Origin: an uncultured Poribacteria bacterium
Lineage (GTDB): Bacteria > Poribacteria > WGA-4E > WGA-3G
Direction: 5' to 3'
Assembly (NCBI GenBank): GCA_951828385.1
Contig: OX639973.1
Span: 6,592,313 to 6,656,312 of the forward strand
DNA: 64,000 bases
Part shown: one piece after another, positions 60,755 to 64,000 of the stretch
How the letters are laid out: each line of letters opens with the position of its first letter
Numbering within the stretch: the first letter of the stretch is position 1
Translations under genes and position numbers: made by a program
Notes under the pieces: model-generated
What the model saw: only the letters and a program-made list of their open reading frames with translations
Told to the model about the DNA's origin: nothing
Databases searched by the model: none

Positions 60755-62741
60755 TCTCAATCCGAATCTTAAATACACCGTTATAGGCAGTACCAGCATA
60801 AAGAAAACCGTCAAGCACCGCTAACGACAAAATCTGGTGAGGCAGCGAACCGACCGGCTCCCATCGCTCTTTAGCTGATATCCACCGGAAAACGCCAGTA
60901 AATGTGCCTATATACAACTCGGTGCCGTCTATCCCTATTGAGGCAGCAGATGCCTCGTCCAAGCCATCGTTGATAGATGTCCACGAATCACCACCGTTAA
61001 CGGAGCGGAAAACGCCGCCATTCCAAAAAGTAGCATAGAGTGTTGATCCAATCCACCTTAGATCAGACATACCACTATTCGTCATATCTGCTGAATGGAT
61101 TGGTTCCCACTGTCCATCCCGAAAACGATAAATTTCGTCGTTCCCAGTAGCAGCACAGACACTCTCGCCATTTCCCGATAACCCCCAGATGTAGTGATGT
61201 TCTTCTAATCCGAGATTGGTGGGCGATGGATCCGATCCGCTTTCCCACCGGATGACTCCGTCATGCAAAGTACCGATATAAAAAGTCGTCCCAACGACCT
61301 CCATACATTCAATGAGATCCAAATTCTTATCGACAATAAGTTCAACTAAAGTATTGTTCTCTGCATCCACCGTAAAAATACCAGCGATCTCCTCACCTTG
61401 TTCGCGCGGTGCATATCTAACGGCACAAGTATAAAGTTCGCCATCCGAAACGGATAGTGTGGGAAATCCATATCTAATCGACTTTGACGGAATCTTTACA
61501 GGTTGCCACGATTCGCCACCGTCAACTGTATAAACAATTTTTCCACCAACGTTAGTGTATAACCTATCTCCAACGACTTCCAATTCGCTGATTGTTGCAT
61601 TCGTTATGCCGGTATTGATTTCTATCCAAGAATTACCCCCATCTATCGTGCGAAAAACACCACCGCCAGAGGTACCAGCGAAGACAGTGTTTTCATCGAC
61701 TGCTAACAGCGTAGAGACCTCCCGATGCGTTAATCCATCGTTGACGGCTGTCCAAGAATCACCTTTATCATCCGAACGGAAAACACCATCGCCAGGGGTG
61801 CCAGCGTATAACGTTGTCCCGTAGACCGCCATCGCCTTAACGGTATATGTCATCTCATCTGTAGCGATGTTTGTCCAAGAATCACCCTCGTCATCGGACC
61901 GGAAAAGTCCACTGCCTTCTTCGCCCATATACCCAGCTGCGAAAAGTAGGTTGTCCATAGCAGCAAACGCGTTAATCTGTTGCTCAACAGAATCATCGTT
62001 GATAGCCGTCAATACGTCCTCATTCGTCCTCTGACGGAATACCGTATTCTCAGTTCCGGCGACAAGGGTTGTTCCTATACTCGAAAGTTCACGAATTAAC
62101 ATAGCCCCTAACCGATTGTTCGGCGGCACCGGCCGCCATGAATCACCGTCATCTGAATACAAAACCCACCCATTCACGGAGGCAGTGTACATGCGATCGC
62201 CAATAGTGACAATCACCGGCTGCCACGATTCACCGCCATCATCTGAATACCAAACGCCCTTATTTAAGGTGCCAACGTATACGCGGGCACCTATGAACAT
62301 AATATCACTGACCGATACAAACCCTTTTCCAAAAATTGGAACTTGGTACCACGTGTCGCCACCATTGGTCGATGCATACAAAGCATTAGTCGCGCCAGCA
62401 TAGATCAATTCTCCGTTATGTGCAAATGCCCTAATAGACAAACCCTCTCCCGGTTCAAAACGCAATCCAGTATTGACCGGGGCCCAAGTATCACCACGAT
62501 CCGTCGAACGGAAGATACCACCACCGCTTGTTCCGGCAAGTAGCACACCTTCAGGTGCTTCATGGATGGCGAGAATCTCTCCACCGTAGGGACCGTTGGT
62601 TTGCACCCAGCCGTCACCTTTGCCCTCAGCATTCTCTACATCTGCCTTCAGTTGCGACATGAAACCGATGAAGAACACCACTACAGCAATCCAAATGACG
62701 AGTAGTCTCCATCGAAATATACCTTTTATCTCTTGTCCCAT
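60750..62741 (-). CDS. Secreted BNR/sortilin-type propeller protein (copy 2)
   Basis: A 663-residue paralogue of the neighbouring gene, starting at ATG 62741, 8 bp after AAGGAGGG. Signal segment WRLLVIWIAVVVFFIGFMSQ. The mature start WVQTNGPYGGEILAIHEAPE and the end SLPHQILSLAVLDGFLYAGT almost repeat copy 1. It has an extra blade (VTIGDRMYTASVNGWVLYSD), which explains the greater length. The order of Asp-box repeats is otherwise the same. Probably arose by tandem duplication. Confidence 0.85.
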   Translation of the reverse strand: MGQEIKGIFRWRLLVIWIAVVVFFIGFMSQLKADVENAEGKGDGWVQTNGPYGGEILAIHEAPEGVLLAGTSGGGIFRSTDRGDTWAPVNTGLRFEPGEGLSIRAFAHNGELIYAGATNALYASTNGGDTWYQVPIFGKGFVSVSDIMFIGARVYVGTLNKGVWYSDDGGESWQPVIVTIGDRMYTASVNGWVLYSDDGDSWRPVPPNNRLGAMLIRELSSIGTTLVAGTENTVFRQRTNEDVLTAINDDSVEQQINAFAAMDNLLFAAGYMGEEGSGLFRSDDEGDSWTNIATDEMTYTVKAMAVYGTTLYAGTPGDGVFRSDDKGDSWTAVNDGLTHREVSTLLAVDENTVFAGTSGGGVFRTIDGGNSWIEINTGITNATISELEVVGDRLYTNVGGKIVYTVDGGESWQPVKIPSKSIRYGFPTLSVSDGELYTCAVRYAPREQGEEIAGIFTVDAENNTLVELIVDKNLDLIECMEVVGTTFYIGTLHDGVIRWESGSDPSPTNLGLEEHHYIWGLSGNGESVCAATGNDEIYRFRDGQWEPIHSADMTNSGMSDLRWIGSTLYATFWNGGVFRSVNGGDSWTSINDGLDEASAASIGIDGTELYIGTFTGVFRWISAKERWEPVGSLPHQILSLAVLDGFLYAGTAYNGVFKIRIEK

Positions 62742-62852
62742 CTGTCTGTCCCTCCTTTTTGGCGACCCATTCTCTAAAGACTTTACTTGCTGATTTAAAC
62801 AAGCACATCCCAAAAAAGTTTACAAGAGGCAGAATAAGATAGGTTCAACCGA

Positions 62853-63716
62853 CTAATTCAAGTCGCTCACACGCGGACGTCCCAAAAGGCTCATCAACCG
62901 ATCATCCGCATCTTGCAGTACCTCTTCAGGCACAGGCACACCGTTACAAAGGCTAAACCGCCAATACGCCCAATACGCCGCATACTGCGATTGTATAATA
63001 TAACGCGTCTTACCGGAAAGGTTCGGCGCGCCACGGTGCCAACACTGCGGATCCTGCAGGTAAATGTCTCCCGCCTTACAGAAAATTGAGACCGGCTTAT
63101 TGCCTTCAAACTCAGGATTGTCTTGGTCGTTCGGATGTCTGCCGGAGTAGTGGCTGCCGCGCACATACTGCGTCGGTCCCTCCTCAAGTGTCCCAATATC
63201 GTTCAACGCCATCTGGACAGTAAACCACATCACAGGCATCCGCAGGCGCGGATCGTGGCGCGGCATCTCCTCAGTAACAGGGAAATGCACCGAGCCGTCC
63301 ACATGCCACGTGTCTATTGAGAGTCCGGGTAGATTCCGTAGCACATTCTGACCACAGAACTTGCAATTCTCACCGACAATCGCCTCCGCCAAACTCAGAA
63401 TCGGCTCACGGAGGAGCATATCCCGAAAAATCGGATCCAGTTCAATCGTATTCCGTAATATAAAGGGCAACGCTTCACCGGACTCAGCGTGCGCACCCAT
63501 CTGGATATATCTAACGTCCGCAAGGTCTGGATTGGTTCGCTCCATGAGTTGCGCATCCGCGAAAAGTGCGTCCGACTTATCTCGCAGCGCGGTAACCTCA
63601 GCATCTGTCAACACCCCCGGAATATGGACAAAACCATCACGGAAGAATTGATCGGCAATCTGTTTTGTTTTTTCTTCACTAAAACGCTCACCCTTAAGTA
63701 TCAGACTGTTCGCCAT
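62853..63716 (-). CDS. Phytanoyl-CoA dioxygenase (PhyH) family protein
   Basis: A 287-residue enzyme from ATG 63716, preceded by AAAGGGGG. Iron ligands are DTWHVDGS (His138, Asp140) and CWHRGAPN (His227); the Arg in SGKTRYII probably binds 2-oxoglutarate. The N-terminal DQFFRDGFVHIPGVLTDAEV is the family hallmark. It is only distantly related to the two other PhyH proteins here. The upstream gene, 23 bp away on the same strand, encodes a sulfatase, repeating the PhyH-sulfatase association at 40798-43185. Confidence 0.9.
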   Translation of the reverse strand: MANSLILKGERFSEEKTKQIADQFFRDGFVHIPGVLTDAEVTALRDKSDALFADAQLMERTNPDLADVRYIQMGAHAESGEALPFILRNTIELDPIFRDMLLREPILSLAEAIVGENCKFCGQNVLRNLPGLSIDTWHVDGSVHFPVTEEMPRHDPRLRMPVMWFTVQMALNDIGTLEEGPTQYVRGSHYSGRHPNDQDNPEFEGNKPVSIFCKAGDIYLQDPQCWHRGAPNLSGKTRYIIQSQYAAYWAYWRFSLCNGVPVPEEVLQDADDRLMSLLGRPRVSDLN

Positions 63717-63739
63717 GTTGTTTCCCCCTTTAGTTATTC

Positions 63740-64000
63740 TCAATCCAAATAATCCATCTCTGGTAACAAATTCCAACGGTACTGATCCGCCGGTTGTGTG
63801 TTCCGTCCCCATCTACCGAGGAGTTGTGTGTCCGCACGCTTCGCTGTCATCTGCGCCGCGATCCGTTCGGGGTCCCAGCCGTCTAATACCTTCTCTGTCA
63901 ATCGCGCTAAGATGTCTTGACACTTTGGATCGGCTGCGCGGTCGTGCAATTCGTTCGGATCTTCCGCCAAATTGAAAAGCTGCGAAGGCTGCCCGTGATA
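63740..64000 (-). CDS. Sulfatase, C-terminal part only
   Basis: An open minus-strand frame enters from the right edge and ends at 63740. The visible 86 residues read YHGQPSQLFNLAEDPNELHD, then QDILARLTEKVLDGWDPERI. The LFNLAEDPNELHDRA segment is the standard C-terminal signature of type I sulfatases. The catalytic part lies outside the window, so the active-site residue cannot be checked. Confidence 0.8.
   Translation of the reverse strand, partial: YHGQPSQLFNLAEDPNELHDRAADPKCQDILARLTEKVLDGWDPERIAAQMTAKRADTQLLGRWGRNTQPADQYRWNLLPEMDYLD

Noticed and set aside
1..64000. tRNA or rRNA genes
   Set aside because: No cloverleaf-like segment with a TTC-type T-loop or rRNA-like conserved stretch was recognised on reading; a tRNAscan-SE and Infernal run would be decisive.

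Overview
The window looks like chromosomal DNA of a free-living or symbiotic bacterium of moderate GC. The gene content fits Candidatus Poribacteria or a close relative: several phytanoyl-CoA dioxygenase (PhyH) genes, sulfatases, secreted FG-GAP/ASPIC-UnbV proteins, sortilin-like propellers, a PEP-hydrolase-like TIM barrel, and a large polytopic membrane protein of a poorly known family. This placement is an inference from content; no rRNA or tRNA gene is present to confirm it.

Layout. 1-13 kb, mostly plus strand: the end of a zinc-ribbon gene, a DMT exporter, a secreted carbohydrate-binding-like protein, an FG-GAP/UnbV protein, cysC, a PhyH gene relic, an FAH-family enzyme, a D-threonine-aldolase-like enzyme, a PQQ-type propeller and two secreted CBM9-like paralogues. 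A DUF3500 protein with a His-Asp tail converges on them. 13-19 kb: an ECF sigma factor, a zinc-finger anti-sigma and a TPR protein in a row, then an AAA ATPase-nuclease between 112-bp direct repeats, and an antitoxin whose toxin gene has decayed. 19-40 kb is almost all minus strand: pncB, three secreted propeller/TPR proteins, accC, accB, efp, rdgB, rph, a PhyH enzyme, a BatA-like/DUF58 pair, a partner-switching module (SpoIIE phosphatase, STAS, RsbW) and a SufR-like regulator with a four-cluster ferredoxin. 40-56 kb, mostly plus strand: PhyH, a sulfatase-fold enzyme, a TIM barrel, purL, purQ, an accessory patch (small unknown protein, HNH nuclease, UvrD helicase carrying a GIY-YIG nuclease, coiled-coil membrane protein), the large membrane protein, a Gfo/Idh/MocA oxidoreductase and a HicAB pair. 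56-64 kb: an SMP-30 lactonase, an amidase, two tandem BNR propellers, another PhyH and the end of a sulfatase gene.

The intergenic DNA is the most unusual part. At least three families of short palindromic repeats fill most spacers. One has arms built from 7-bp units such as TTATCAG; a copy appears to sit in frame inside rdgB. A second, TGTAGC/GTAGGC hairpins, supplies the stop codons of three genes and borders the broken toxin gene. A third is a small element with perfect 12-bp ends (AGGACTTACGCA).

A second signal of interest is a 19-residue C-terminal tail, AVExxxKLxTTWGxLKxxx, on three secreted proteins with two different N-terminal domain types. It is a candidate sorting or anchoring signal.
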